Assembly: GCA_045601465.1 (NCBI GenBank)
Contig: JAZRZU010000127.1
Location: forward strand, 1-9,523
Length of the DNA stretch: 9,523 bases
Origin: RGIG3009 sp045601465
GTDB taxonomy: Bacteria > Bacillota > Clostridia > Oscillospirales > Acutalibacteraceae
Direction of reading: 5' to 3'
This document shows positions 1-7,664 of the stretch, piece by piece. The notes under the pieces were generated by a model. That model was not told where the DNA came from and ran no database searches. It worked only from the letters and a program-made list of their open reading frames with translations. Position numbers and translations under genes: made by a program. Within the stretch, counting starts at the first letter, position 1. Every line of letters begins with the position of its first letter.

Positions 1-533
1 GCGACGATGATCGCTTTCGCCGGTTTGGAAATGCTGTGTTCACGCAGCCAAACCGAGATGAGACCCAATGAGTATGCTACGTGCAACGACGGGCAGACGC
101 CGGTGTTGGTGTCAAAGGTGTATAGAAAAGCGACGATATCGGTTAACAGGTTATCCCGTGGGAATACCACGGGACGCAGGTCTTGACGGGTGGGGAACAA
201 GATATAGACGAGCATGGCGACGGTCTGTGTTATAATGATATAGGTTTGAATGTTTTTGAAGCTTTTCGGGTTATATAAAGCAAAGTACAAAAGCGTACCC
301 ACGATAAACGCATACCAGCCGACATACGGGATCACGAACCATTCGCAAAACGGGATGAGATCGTCCAACGGGGTGTAGACAGGATAGCAACGCTCAGCCG
401 GAATCAGATTTTCGGTTAAAAAGTAAAGGGTAAAATACCAGAGCCAGCCGAGCAGGTACAACAGGTGATTATATTGTGGGTCGGTCAGGTTGGAAAAACG
501 AAGACCACGGTAATCAACAACTGGTTTTTTCAT
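1..533 (-). CDS. PAP2-family (AUR1-like) membrane phosphatase/transferase, partial
   Basis: This is the N-terminal part (177 complete codons) of a membrane protein; the rest lies beyond the left edge. My reading starts at ATG 533-531 (MKKPVVDYRGLRF...), preceded by AAGGAGG at 546-540 with a 6-nt spacer. It shows several hydrophobic stretches, roughly residues 25-42, 65-85 and 98-112, and then the motif CPSLHV near residue 148. That motif corresponds to the PSGH signature of the PAP2 superfamily, in the PSLH form known from inositol-phosphorylceramide synthase-like (PAP2_3) members. The later catalytic His motif should lie in the missing part. Such enzymes remove or transfer phosphorylated head groups on lipids at the membrane, but the substrate cannot be told from sequence. 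The start lies 20 bases inside the end of the upstream acyltransferase gene, so translation is likely coupled and the pair probably acts on the same lipid pool (inference). Confidence 0.8.
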   Translation of the reverse strand, partial: MKKPVVDYRGLRFSNLTDPQYNHLLYLLGWLWYFTLYFLTENLIPAERCYPVYTPLDDLIPFCEWFVIPYVGWYAFIVGTLLYFALYNPKSFKNIQTYIIITQTVAMLVYILFPTRQDLRPVVFPRDNLLTDIVAFLYTFDTNTGVCPSLHVAYSLGLISVWLREHSISKPAKAIIV

Positions 534-1302
534 CGGATTCCTCCTTTGCTCGATTTAGGGGATAGTATCGCTTGGGGATATTTGCATACGGCACCACACG
601 ATGTGGCGGCATCGCTTCTGCCATAGCGGTGATTTCGTTCATCAATGCCTCGCAGATGCGTTTGCGTTCCTGCTCAATCGGGGTATCGGGTGAAAAACGC
701 ACGGGAGTGCCGAACCGCATGGTACGAAGTGTTGGGGCGATGTATACGGGGGTGAACTGTACGCATTGTCCGGTGCGCCGATAATACAGCGCTGCCACGT
801 CCACGAATTTTTGCTGAAACTCATACACAATGGCGTTGTGTGGTTTGGCACATTCCGGAAAAATAATGACATCCGTACCTTCTTTTAAAGCGCTGACGGT
901 TTGCCGAAAGGTGGAGAGCAACCGCCCGTCGTGGTATACGGGGATGGTAGCGGCATTGTTAAACACACAGACCGAAAGCGGTGCGATGATAAAGGAGAGT
1001 AAGCGGTAAAACCAACGGCACCACGTCGGTTTTGCACTCCAAAAATCACGGTAGGCATAGTTTGGCACCTCACGCAGGTGCATCATCTGAGCGGCACACC
1101 AGGTCAGGCGGCGGCGAGGATGATAGAACTCTGCGCAGAGGGGGCCGTGCATTTGGGTGTGGTTTCCCACCACGATGGTGGGGGCGTCACCGAGGTTGTC
1201 AGCACCTTGTACGGTTATTCTCGGATAACATAGTTGGACCAGTCGACGGACAATGCGAAAGCATATTTTGGAAATCCGACCGGATGCTGCTTTATTTGCC
1301 AT
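514..1302 (-). CDS. PlsC-like lysophospholipid acyltransferase family protein
   Basis: A 262-residue protein of the LPLAT/AGPAT fold, whose members transfer an acyl chain to lysophosphatidic acid or related acceptors at the inner membrane face. Visible family features are VVGNHTQMHG at residues 44-53 (motif I position), a hydrophobic segment around 101-115, VIIFPEC at 145-151 (motif III) and FTPVYIAP at 183-190 (motif IV). The classical HX4D catalytic dyad is altered: His48 is followed four residues later by Gly53, not Asp. I recall related clostridial proteins with the same NH-x-QM-x-GP pattern, so this looks like a subfamily trait, not a broken gene. The start ATG 1302-1300 has GAGGGG four bases upstream. 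The gene follows trpB by 78 bases with little room for its own promoter, and its end overlaps the PAP2 gene by 20 bases. The exact acceptor is unknown; family assignment is firm, function is inferred. Confidence 0.85.
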   Translation of the reverse strand: MANKAASGRISKICFRIVRRLVQLCYPRITVQGADNLGDAPTIVVGNHTQMHGPLCAEFYHPRRRLTWCAAQMMHLREVPNYAYRDFWSAKPTWCRWFYRLLSFIIAPLSVCVFNNAATIPVYHDGRLLSTFRQTVSALKEGTDVIIFPECAKPHNAIVYEFQQKFVDVAALYYRRTGQCVQFTPVYIAPTLRTMRFGTPVRFSPDTPIEQERKRICEALMNEITAMAEAMPPHRVVPYANIPKRYYPLNRAKEESDEKTSC

Positions 1303-1337
1303 AAAACCCCTCTTTTTTCGGATGGTTGCGATTTGAG

Positions 1338-1370
1338 GACACGCCGACAGAGATTCTCTGTCGGCGTGTC
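1338..1370 (-). terminator. Perfect 33-nt palindrome downstream of trpB (terminator-like hairpin)
   Basis: The arm GACACGCCGACAGAGA at 1338-1353 is the exact reverse complement of 1355-1370, with a single central base. As RNA this gives a GC-rich stem of about 15 bp with a 3-nt loop, starting 10 nt past the trpB stop codon. In the trpB direction it is followed by CTCAAATCGC, which is not a U-tract, so efficient intrinsic termination is doubtful. In the opposite direction it is followed by GTTTACTATTTT, which is moderately T-rich. It may be a weak terminator, an mRNA 3'-end stabiliser, or a barrier to antisense transcription. Confidence 0.5.
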
Positions 1371-1380
1371 GTTTACTATT

Positions 1381-2598
<1,218 letters not shown>

Positions 2599-2616
2599 GT
2601 GTCATTCCTCCGTTTT

Positions 2617-2659
2617 AAAATAAAAAATCCCTGACAGAGCTCTACCGGTTCTGTCAAGG
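2617..2659 (-). terminator. Regulated intrinsic terminator of the trpB T-box
   Basis: On the minus strand CCTTGACAGA (2659-2650) pairs with TCTGTCAGGG (2638-2629), giving a 10-bp stem with one G-U pair and an 11-nt loop. It is followed by the U-rich run ATTTTTTATTTT (2628-2617). The left arm shares CCTTG with the antiterminator helix, so the two structures exclude each other. The trpB ribosome binding site follows directly after the U-tract. Confidence 0.93.
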
Positions 2660-2894
2660 ACGAATACGTTACATATCCGCGGTGCCACCTTGTTTCACGG
2701 CAATGCCGTGCGCTTGCAGGATACACATATATCCCTGACAACTAACGTATGTCCCCACGTTGCAGATACTCTGCGACAACGCATTTGACTGCACCCTCCG
2801 CGGCCCATTTGACGAAGCGTTTCTTGCCCGATTCTCAGCGCCACGGGCTCTCTGTGAAGGCTTACTCGCCGTTACTTCCGCATCAACGGTTTAT
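2617..2894 (-). promoter_or_regulatory. T-box leader (tRNA-Trp type) controlling trpB
   Basis: This untranslated leader has the hallmarks of a T-box riboswitch, which binds uncharged tRNA and switches between a terminator and an antiterminator. Stem I is closed by GCGG (2881-2878) with CCGC (2803-2800), and its apical part carries AGAGAG followed by GCCCG/CGGGC arms (2848-2844 and 2830-2826). On the 3' side the specifier loop offers UGG at 2807-2805, the tryptophan codon, followed by a purine. The conserved T-box AAGGTGGCACCGCG is at 2691-2678. Its UGGC bulge would pair with a GCCA tRNA end, which fits the G discriminator base of bacterial tRNA-Trp. CAAGG (2693-2689) can pair with CCTTG (2659-2655), which is also the left arm of the terminator. 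Class, specifier, discriminator match and the downstream trpB all agree. Confidence 0.95.
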
Positions 2895-2900
2895 GCGGTT

Positions 2901-2929
2901 AGTATACACCTTCCGTTAAAACTTGTCAA
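2901..2929 (-). promoter_or_regulatory. Promoter of the T-box/trpB transcript
   Basis: Reading the minus strand, TTGACA (2929-2924) is a perfect -35 box. It is followed by a 17-base spacer and TATACT (2906-2901) as the -10 box. Transcription would start near 2894, giving a leader of about 296 nt before the trpB ATG, a usual T-box leader length. Confidence 0.88.
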
Positions 2930-2944
2930 GCACAATTATAGGTC

Positions 2945-2973
2945 TTGATTTTGCTTCATTAACGTAGTAAACT
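2945..2973 (+). promoter_or_regulatory. Predicted promoter of the metF operon
   Basis: TTGATT at 2945-2950 and TAAACT at 2968-2973 are separated by exactly 17 bases and lie just upstream of metF. Transcription would begin near 2980, leaving only about 20 nt of leader, which holds the metF ribosome binding site and no space for a riboswitch. The -35 box is 15 bases from the oppositely oriented trpB -35 box, so the two promoters form a compact divergent pair. Both hexamers deviate from consensus, so moderate strength is inferred. Confidence 0.55.
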
Positions 2974-2999
2974 AAATTGTAAGGAAAGAGGGACGTGGC

Positions 3000-3875
3000 A
3001 TGAACATTACACAACTTTTGAAAAGCGGCAAGTTATCGTTGTCTTTTGAGGTGTTTCCCCCAAAAACCGAGACGGTGTTTGACAGCGTGAAGGCGGCAAC
3101 CGAACAGATTGCCCGTTTACGCCCGGCCTTTATGAGCGTTACCTACGGTGCAGGCGGCGGTACCAGTTGCTATACGCTGGATATTGCCAAGCATATTAAA
3201 CAGGAATACGGTGTACCGACCTTGGCTCATCTTACGTGTGTTTCGTCTACCCGTGAAACGGTCCGGCAGAAGATAGCCGCGATGCAAGACGCCGGTATTA
3301 CCAACGTCATGGCGTTGCGGGGAGATATACCCGAATGGTTACAAGGGGCCGACCGGCGCAGGTGGGACTACCGGTATGCGGTGGATCTGGTACGGGAACT
3401 CAAAGCGGTCGGTACGTTTTGTATCGGCGGTGCGTGCTATCCGGAAGTGCATCCGGAAAGCGTTGACCAGCATGAGGATATTCGGCGGCTGAAAGAAAAG
3501 GTCGAAGCCGGTTGCGATTTTCTGACGACACAGATGGTCTTTGATAATAATTTACTATACAATTTCCTTTATAAAATACGGGAAGCCGGTATTACGGTGC
3601 CTGTGGTGCCGGGCATCATGCCCATCACCAATGCCAACCAGGTTGCCCGTGCTATCAAGCTGTCGGGGTCGTTTATGCCGACACGTTTTAAGAGTATCGT
3701 GGACAAATTCGGTTCGGATGCGGCGGCAATGAAACAGGCCGGAATTGCGTATGCCACCGACCAGATCATTGATCTCTATGCGAACGGCATTACGAACGTA
3801 CACGTGTATTCCATGAACAAACCGGACGTTGCCGAAGCCATTCAACGCAACCTGTCCGACCTGCTGGGCAAATGA
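3000..3875 (+). CDS. metF: 5,10-methylenetetrahydrofolate reductase (MetF)
   Basis: A 291-residue flavoprotein of the MTHFR family, close in length to E. coli MetF. It reduces 5,10-methylene-tetrahydrofolate to 5-methyl-tetrahydrofolate, the methyl donor for methionine synthesis. Family motifs in order are SFEVFPPK near residue 15 (Glu17 corresponds to catalytic Glu28 of E. coli), SVTYGAGGGTS near 46, HLTCVSSTRE, NVMALRGDIP (Asp109 corresponds to Asp120), GGACYPEVHPE, FLTTQMVFDN and VPGIMPITN. The start ATG at 3000 has GAGGG 7 bases upstream and an AAGGA further up. It is the first gene of a three-gene operon; its TGA overlaps the ATG of the next gene by four bases (ATGA). That placement, with the reactivation protein and MetH, fits production and immediate use of methyl-THF. 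Whether NADH, NADPH or ferredoxin supplies electrons cannot be seen. Confidence 0.96.
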   Translation: MNITQLLKSGKLSLSFEVFPPKTETVFDSVKAATEQIARLRPAFMSVTYGAGGGTSCYTLDIAKHIKQEYGVPTLAHLTCVSSTRETVRQKIAAMQDAGITNVMALRGDIPEWLQGADRRRWDYRYAVDLVRELKAVGTFCIGGACYPEVHPESVDQHEDIRRLKEKVEAGCDFLTTQMVFDNNLLYNFLYKIREAGITVPVVPGIMPITNANQVARAIKLSGSFMPTRFKSIVDKFGSDAAAMKQAGIAYATDQIIDLYANGITNVHVYSMNKPDVAEAIQRNLSDLLGK

Positions 3876-4438
3876 CGGCGGTTAAGGTGCTGGCGCCGCC
3901 GCCTTTGGATGAACGGGAAATTCGCCGGTATGCCGGGTGCCGGGACAAGACGGATGCGCTGTTGGATGAACGATTGGCAACGTGTATACAGGAACTGCTG
4001 CCGCTTTTACACTATACGGTGTGTATGCGGCAACTTTCTCCTGCGGAGATCACCTCTTTCACGATGCGTTCGGAAGCGCTTGCTCGGCATCTCGCATCCT
4101 GTGAGCGGGTGATGCTGCTGGCGGCTACGCTGGGTGTTGCGCCCGATCGTCTGGTCGTGAAATACGGACAGATCGTCCCCTCTAAGGCGGTGTTGATACA
4201 GGCGGTCGCTACCGAACGTATCGAGGCACTCTGCCAGGCGGCTTGTCGGGAACTGGAACGGGAAACGGGGCTGTCGGCCACCAAACGGTTCAGTCCCGGA
4301 TACGGCGATCTGCCGCTTGACGCACAACGGGATGTGTTCGCGCTGCTTTCGTGTGAAAAGCATCTTGGTGTGACGCTGAATGACAGTTTATTGATGTCGC
4401 CCTCGAAATCGGTGACAGCGTTTGTAGGATTAAGGTGA
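3872..4438 (+). CDS. Stand-alone methionine synthase activation (AdoMet-binding) domain protein
   Basis: A 188-residue protein matching the C-terminal reactivation domain of cobalamin-dependent methionine synthase. The signature RFSPGYGDLPLD begins at Arg139, giving R-x-x-P-G-Y at 139-144, the segment that in E. coli MetH (RPAPGYP) contacts AdoMet and the cofactor. It is followed by an EKHLGVTLNDSLLMSPSKSVTAFV segment at about 163-186, which aligns with the EKHTGMKLTESFAM region of E. coli MetH. In full-length MetH this domain reductively methylates inactive cob(II)alamin using AdoMet. Here it is a separate gene directly before a metH that lacks it, so it very likely acts in trans on that protein; a comparable split is known from Thermotoga maritima. 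It overlaps metF by 4 bases, and its TGA abuts the metH start region. The N-terminal 40 or so residues are not recognisable. Confidence 0.9.
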   Translation: MTAVKVLAPPPLDEREIRRYAGCRDKTDALLDERLATCIQELLPLLHYTVCMRQLSPAEITSFTMRSEALARHLASCERVMLLAATLGVAPDRLVVKYGQIVPSKAVLIQAVATERIEALCQAACRELERETGLSATKRFSPGYGDLPLDAQRDVFALLSCEKHLGVTLNDSLLMSPSKSVTAFVGLR

Positions 4439-4443
4439 TGACT

Positions 4444-6807
4444 ATGACATTTCGTGAGTTACTTGCACAACAGACGGTGCGGTTGGACGGCGGCATGGGT
4501 ACGCTGTTACAGCAACAAGGATTGCAGCCGGGAGAGTTGCCCGAGCGGTGGAATCTGCATCACGCGTCGGCGGTTACCGCCATTCATCGTGCTTATTACG
4601 ATGCCGGCAGTCACGTTGTGTGTACCAATACCTTTGGCGCCAATCGTTTAAAGTTTTCTGCGGATGAACTGGATGCCATTATCAAGGCGGCGGTGGACAA
4701 TGCCCGTACGGCCGCTGTGCAGAGTACGGCGCCGCAACAGAAATTTGTGGCGCTGGATATCGGACCGTCAGGGAAACTGCTCAAACCGCTGGGCGATCTG
4801 GATTTTGAGGATGCGGTCGCGGTGTTTGCCGAGACGGTGCGCTTGGGTGTCAAGTACGGGGTCGATCTGATCTTGATTGAAACCATGAATGACAGCTACG
4901 AAACCAAGGCTGCCGTACTGGCCGCTAAGGAAAACAGCGACCTGCCTATCCTGGTGTCCAACGCCTACGGCAGCGATGGGAAGTTGATGACCGGCGCATC
5001 GCCTGCGGCCATGGTGACCCTGTTGGAAGGGTTGGGTGTGGATGCTGTCGGCGCCAACTGTTCGCTGGGCCCGCAGCAATTAGGTGCCGTGATAGCCCAA
5101 TTGCTGGAAACCGCATCCGTGCCGGTCATTTTCAAGCCCAACGCCGGCTTGCCGCAGGAGAAAAACGGGAAGACGGTGTTTGACGTCGGCCCGGCCGACT
5201 TTGCCGACCAGGTGGCCGCTGCCGTGCGCAACGGCGTGCGGGTCGTCGGCGGTTGCTGCGGCACCACGCCGGCGTATATTGCCAAGCTGACCGAGCAGAC
5301 GGCTTCTCTGGCGGCAAAACCGATCGTACCGAAGTTTCGCACAGCCGTTTCTTCCTATACCCATGCGGTGACGTTTGGGGAACAGCCGCTTCTTATCGGG
5401 GAACGTATCAACCCTACCGGTAAACGGCGATTCAAGCAGGCACTCGTGGAACACGATATGGCGTATATCTTGAAAGAAGGTGTCAGCCAGCAGGAACACG
5501 GCGTGCATCTGCTGGACGTCAACGTCGGGTTGCCGGAGATCGACGAGGCGGCGTTGTTGGCGGAAACCGTGTGTGAATTGCAAACGGTGTCGGATCTGCC
5601 GTTGCAGATCGATACTGCGGATGCGGCGGCGATGGAACGGGCGCTCCGCCGTTATAACGGCAAAGCGCTTATCAATTCGGTCAACGGAAAAGCGGAAAGT
5701 ATGGCGGCTATGTTTCCGCTTGCCAAAAAATACGGGGGCGTGTTGATTGCGCTGACGTTAGATGAAGCCGGCATACCGGACACGGTTGAGGGTCGGGTGG
5801 CCATTGCCCAACGTATTATTGATACGGCCGCTGCCTATGGTATTGATAAATCGCAACTGGTATTTGATACGTTGGCTATGACGGTCAGCGCGGATGATAA
5901 GGCGGCGGCTGTCACGTTACAGGCGTTGCGGCAGATTCGGGAACAGCTTGGTTGCCACACGTCGCTGGGCATATCCAACGTATCGTTTGGTTTGCCGGCA
6001 CGGGATGCGCTGAACAGCACGTTTTTTGCACTCGCTCTGGAAAATGGGTTATCGGCGGCTATTATGAATCCTTATGCGACCGAGATGAAACGGGTATATT
6101 ACGGGTATCGAGCGCTGAAAGGGTTGGACGAAAATTGCACCGCATATATTGAGGCAATGCAGGGGACGGTGACGGCGGCACCGGCAACGGATGATACCCT
6201 CACGTTGCAGCAGGCCATCACCAAAGGTTTGCAGGCGCAAGCCGGACGGCTGACGGAGGAAATGTTGAAGACTGTCCAACCGCTTGCGGTGATCAATGAA
6301 CAGATCATCCCGGCGCTGAATGCCGTTGGGATCGGGTTTGAGCAAGGAACGGTGTATCTGCCGCAACTGCTCATGAGCGCCGAGGCGGCGAAAACCGCCT
6401 TTGAATGTATTAAAAAGGCCGTTACCATACCGACCGCTACCAAGGGCACGGTGGTGCTGGCAACGGTCAAGGGCGACATCCACGATATCGGTAAAAATAT
6501 CGTGCGGCTATTGTTGGAAAACTACGCCTATACGGTGGTGGATCTCGGCCGGGACGTGCCGCCTGAAACGGTGGCGGAAGCCACACAGGCACACCGGGCG
6601 TCACTGGTCGCACTGAGCGCCTTGATGACCACAACCGTGCCGGCCATGGAACAAACTATACGGCTGTTGCACGAGCGGGTGCCGACCTGCCCGGTAATCG
6701 TGGGCGGCGCCGTGCTGACCGAGTCGTATGCCAAACGGATCGGTGCAGATGCGTACGCCAAAGATGCCATGGGAGCGGTACGGTATGCCGAATCGCTCAC
6801 ACGATAG
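4444..6807 (+). CDS. metH: Cobalamin-dependent methionine synthase, lacking the reactivation domain (MetH)
   Basis: MetH moves a methyl group from 5-methyl-tetrahydrofolate via cobalamin to homocysteine. Numbered from ATG 4444 (787 residues), domains in order are: the homocysteine/zinc domain, about 1-300, with zinc ligands Cys206 (GANCSLGP) and Cys271-Cys272 (VVGGCCGTTP); the pterin domain, about 310-570 (GERINPTGKRRFK, LLDVNVGLPE, LQIDTAD, NSVNGK); a helical cap, about 590-665; and the B12-binding domain, about 665-787, with GDIHDIGKNI, where His680 is the lower cobalt ligand. The protein ends there, so the roughly 350-residue AdoMet domain of the E. coli enzyme (about 1227 residues) is absent and is encoded by the preceding gene. 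The start is ambiguous: GTG 4435 overlaps the upstream stop, ATG 4438 has AGGA 8 nt upstream, and ATG 4444 has the better Shine-Dalgarno (AAGG with 8-nt spacing, within a longer AGGTGAT match). I chose 4444. Confidence 0.95.
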   Translation: MTFRELLAQQTVRLDGGMGTLLQQQGLQPGELPERWNLHHASAVTAIHRAYYDAGSHVVCTNTFGANRLKFSADELDAIIKAAVDNARTAAVQSTAPQQKFVALDIGPSGKLLKPLGDLDFEDAVAVFAETVRLGVKYGVDLILIETMNDSYETKAAVLAAKENSDLPILVSNAYGSDGKLMTGASPAAMVTLLEGLGVDAVGANCSLGPQQLGAVIAQLLETASVPVIFKPNAGLPQEKNGKTVFDVGPADFADQVAAAVRNGVRVVGGCCGTTPAYIAKLTEQTASLAAKPIVPKFRTAVSSYTHAVTFGEQPLLIGERINPTGKRRFKQALVEHDMAYILKEGVSQQEHGVHLLDVNVGLPEIDEAALLAETVCELQTVSDLPLQIDTADAAAMERALRRYNGKALINSVNGKAESMAAMFPLAKKYGGVLIALTLDEAGIPDTVEGRVAIAQRIIDTAAAYGIDKSQLVFDTLAMTVSADDKAAAVTLQALRQIREQLGCHTSLGISNVSFGLPARDALNSTFFALALENGLSAAIMNPYATEMKRVYYGYRALKGLDENCTAYIEAMQGTVTAAPATDDTLTLQQAITKGLQAQAGRLTEEMLKTVQPLAVINEQIIPALNAVGIGFEQGTVYLPQLLMSAEAAKTAFECIKKAVTIPTATKGTVVLATVKGDIHDIGKNIVRLLLENYAYTVVDLGRDVPPETVAEATQAHRASLVALSALMTTTVPAMEQTIRLLHERVPTCPVIVGGAVLTESYAKRIGADAYAKDAMGAVRYAESLTR

Positions 6808-6816
6808 CTTGCACAA

Positions 6817-6845
6817 CTCCCTTCGTTATCGAGGGGAGCTTTTTT
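6817..6845 (+). terminator. Intrinsic terminator of the metF-metH operon
   Basis: CTCCCTTCG (6817-6825) pairs with CGAGGGGAG (6830-6838) around a TTAT loop, giving 9 bp with one G-U pair, followed by CTTTTTT. It lies 10 bases past the metH stop codon and cleanly separates the methionine operon from the str operon. Confidence 0.93.
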
Positions 6846-6941
6846 GGCATGAATAGACGGGGCGGGACGTGCCAACCCTTTGTAGTGGGAAAGGGGAATT
6901 TCGGCCTCCGAAAAACCGCTGTTTTTATAGGAAAATATTGC
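6846..6941. other. Non-coding spacer with two small inverted repeats and an AT-rich upstream element
   Basis: No supported gene lies here. Two short inverted repeats are visible: CCCTTT (6876-6881) with AAAGGG (6890-6895), and TTTCGG (6899-6904) with CCGAAA (6908-6913) around a CCT loop. Neither is followed by a T-run on the plus strand. The AT-rich stretch 6920-6939, just upstream of the rpsL -35 box, could serve as an UP element for RNA polymerase (inference). Confidence 0.4.
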
Positions 6942-6970
6942 TTGACAAGTGGTTGTCCGTGTGTTAAAAT
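6942..6970 (+). promoter_or_regulatory. str operon (rpsL) promoter
   Basis: A consensus -35 box TTGACA (6942-6947), a 17-base spacer and TAAAAT (6965-6970) give a strong sigma-A-type promoter, with a start site expected near 6977. In many bacteria rpsL is read through from rpoBC; here a terminated metH transcript lies upstream instead, so this promoter must be the main entry to the operon. Confidence 0.88.
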
Positions 6971-6976
6971 AGTCAT

Positions 6977-7090
6977 CCGTGGGACTACGCACATAGGGCA
7001 AGCTATGCCCAAAATGCGTTTTTCTGCACCATCAATTATACGGCGGCAAGCGGCGTGTTGATGGAACGAAGATGTAAGGGGGTGTTATTG
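6977..7090 (+). promoter_or_regulatory. Structured 5' leader of rpsL
   Basis: The leader of about 114 nt contains two hairpins. The first joins ACGCA (6987-6991) to TGCGT (7015-7019) and, inside, GGGCA (6996-7000) to TGCCC (7006-7010); it runs straight into TTTTT (7019-7023) and so resembles an attenuator. An alternative pairing, CATAG (6992-6996) with CTATG (7003-7007), excludes the inner stem. The second hairpin pairs CCATCAA (7029-7035) with TTGATGG (7058-7064). The ribosome binding site AAGGGGGTG (7076-7084) follows. No known leader family is recognised; autoregulation by a ribosomal protein or transcript attenuation is inferred. Confidence 0.45.
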
Positions 7091-7516
7091 TTGCCGACTT
7101 TTAACCAGTTAGTCCGCAAGGGCAGAGAAGAGATCGAGAAGAAGGCGAAGGCGCCTGCTCTGTTGAAGGGCTGGAACTCCAAAAAACGTATTCCGACCGA
7201 CCAGAATTCTCCCCAAAAGCGTGGCGTGTGTACTGCGGTTAAGACGTCTACTCCGAAAAAGCCGAACTCTGCTCTGCGTAAAGTAGCTCGTGTTCGTCTG
7301 TCCAACGGTATCGAAGTTACTTCGTATATCCCGGGTGAGGGTCACAACCTGCAAGAGCACAGCGTCGTGCTGATCCGTGGCGGCCGTGTTAAGGACCTTC
7401 CCGGTGTGCGTTATCACATCATCCGCGGAACCCTCGATACACAGGGCGTTGCGAAACGGATGCAGGCTCGTTCCAAATACGGTGCGAAGCGTCCGAAGGC
7501 AGGTGCTGCCAAATAA
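7091..7516 (+). CDS. rpsL: Small ribosomal subunit protein uS12 (S12)
   Basis: A 141-residue S12, the decoding-centre protein of the 30S subunit. The start is TTG 7091, giving MPTFNQLVRKGR, the conserved N-terminus of the family. AAGGGGG at 7076-7082 sits 8 bases upstream, and the in-frame ATG at 7061 has no ribosome binding site and would add ten unconserved residues. Core motifs are CTAVKTSTPKKPNSALRKVA near residues 41-60 and RGGRVKDLPGVRYH near 97-110. The lysines in TPKKPNS and GGRVKDLPG, where changes give streptomycin resistance in other bacteria, are wild type. The Asp of KDLPG is the residue methylthiolated by RimO in some species. It is the first gene of the str operon with rpsG and fusA. 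Its codon use, rich in CGT for Arg, differs from the metabolic genes and fits high expression. Confidence 0.97.
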   Translation: MPTFNQLVRKGREEIEKKAKAPALLKGWNSKKRIPTDQNSPQKRGVCTAVKTSTPKKPNSALRKVARVRLSNGIEVTSYIPGEGHNLQEHSVVLIRGGRVKDLPGVRYHIIRGTLDTQGVAKRMQARSKYGAKRPKAGAAK

Positions 7517-7664
7517 TTAAGGACATTTCATCAGCGGCTACACATGTGGCGGCAGATTAACATAACGGGTTTCTCCGTTTTGCCACTGCCACTTCTGTGG
7601 TGCCAACGGGAGTATGTCACTTTCGAGTACCTATGATATCATCTTTATGAAGGAGGGAAGTAAA
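7517..7664 (+). promoter_or_regulatory. rpsL-rpsG intergenic region with two alternative folds
   Basis: This 148-nt gap is long for a gap inside a ribosomal operon. Fold 1 pairs GGCAG (7551-7555) with CTGCC (7586-7590) around a hairpin AACGG (7564-7568)/CCGTT (7575-7579). Fold 2 pairs CTCCGTT (7573-7579) with AACGGGAG (7605-7612, one bulged G) around TGCCAC (7587-7592)/GTGGTG (7597-7602). The folds share arms and exclude each other. In E. coli, S7 binds the corresponding gap to control translation of the distal genes; a similar role here is an inference. A 10-bp palindrome ATGATATCAT lies at 7633-7642. Confidence 0.4.

Noticed and set aside
2760..2948. Small plus-strand open frame in the trpB-metF intergenic region
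   Set aside because: It runs antisense through the T-box stem I and trpB promoter, whose conserved elements explain the sequence better.
5080..5583. Minus-strand open frame of 167 codons within metH
   Set aside because: It is antisense to the zinc and pterin domains of MetH, with low-complexity His/Arg-rich content typical of shadow frames.
6876..6913. Paired short inverted repeats upstream of the rpsL promoter, considered as a second terminator
   Set aside because: Stems are only 6 bp and no T-run follows on the plus strand; the terminator at 6817-6845 already ends the metH transcript.
6849..7061. Small plus-strand open frame between metH and rpsL
   Set aside because: It spans the rpsL promoter and attenuator-like hairpin, lacks a ribosome binding site, and its translation has no recognisable features.
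7609..7637. Possible internal promoter before rpsG, with TATGAT at 7632-7637
   Set aside because: The -10-like hexamer is good, but the bases 17 positions upstream do not resemble a -35 box and no extended -10 TGN is present.
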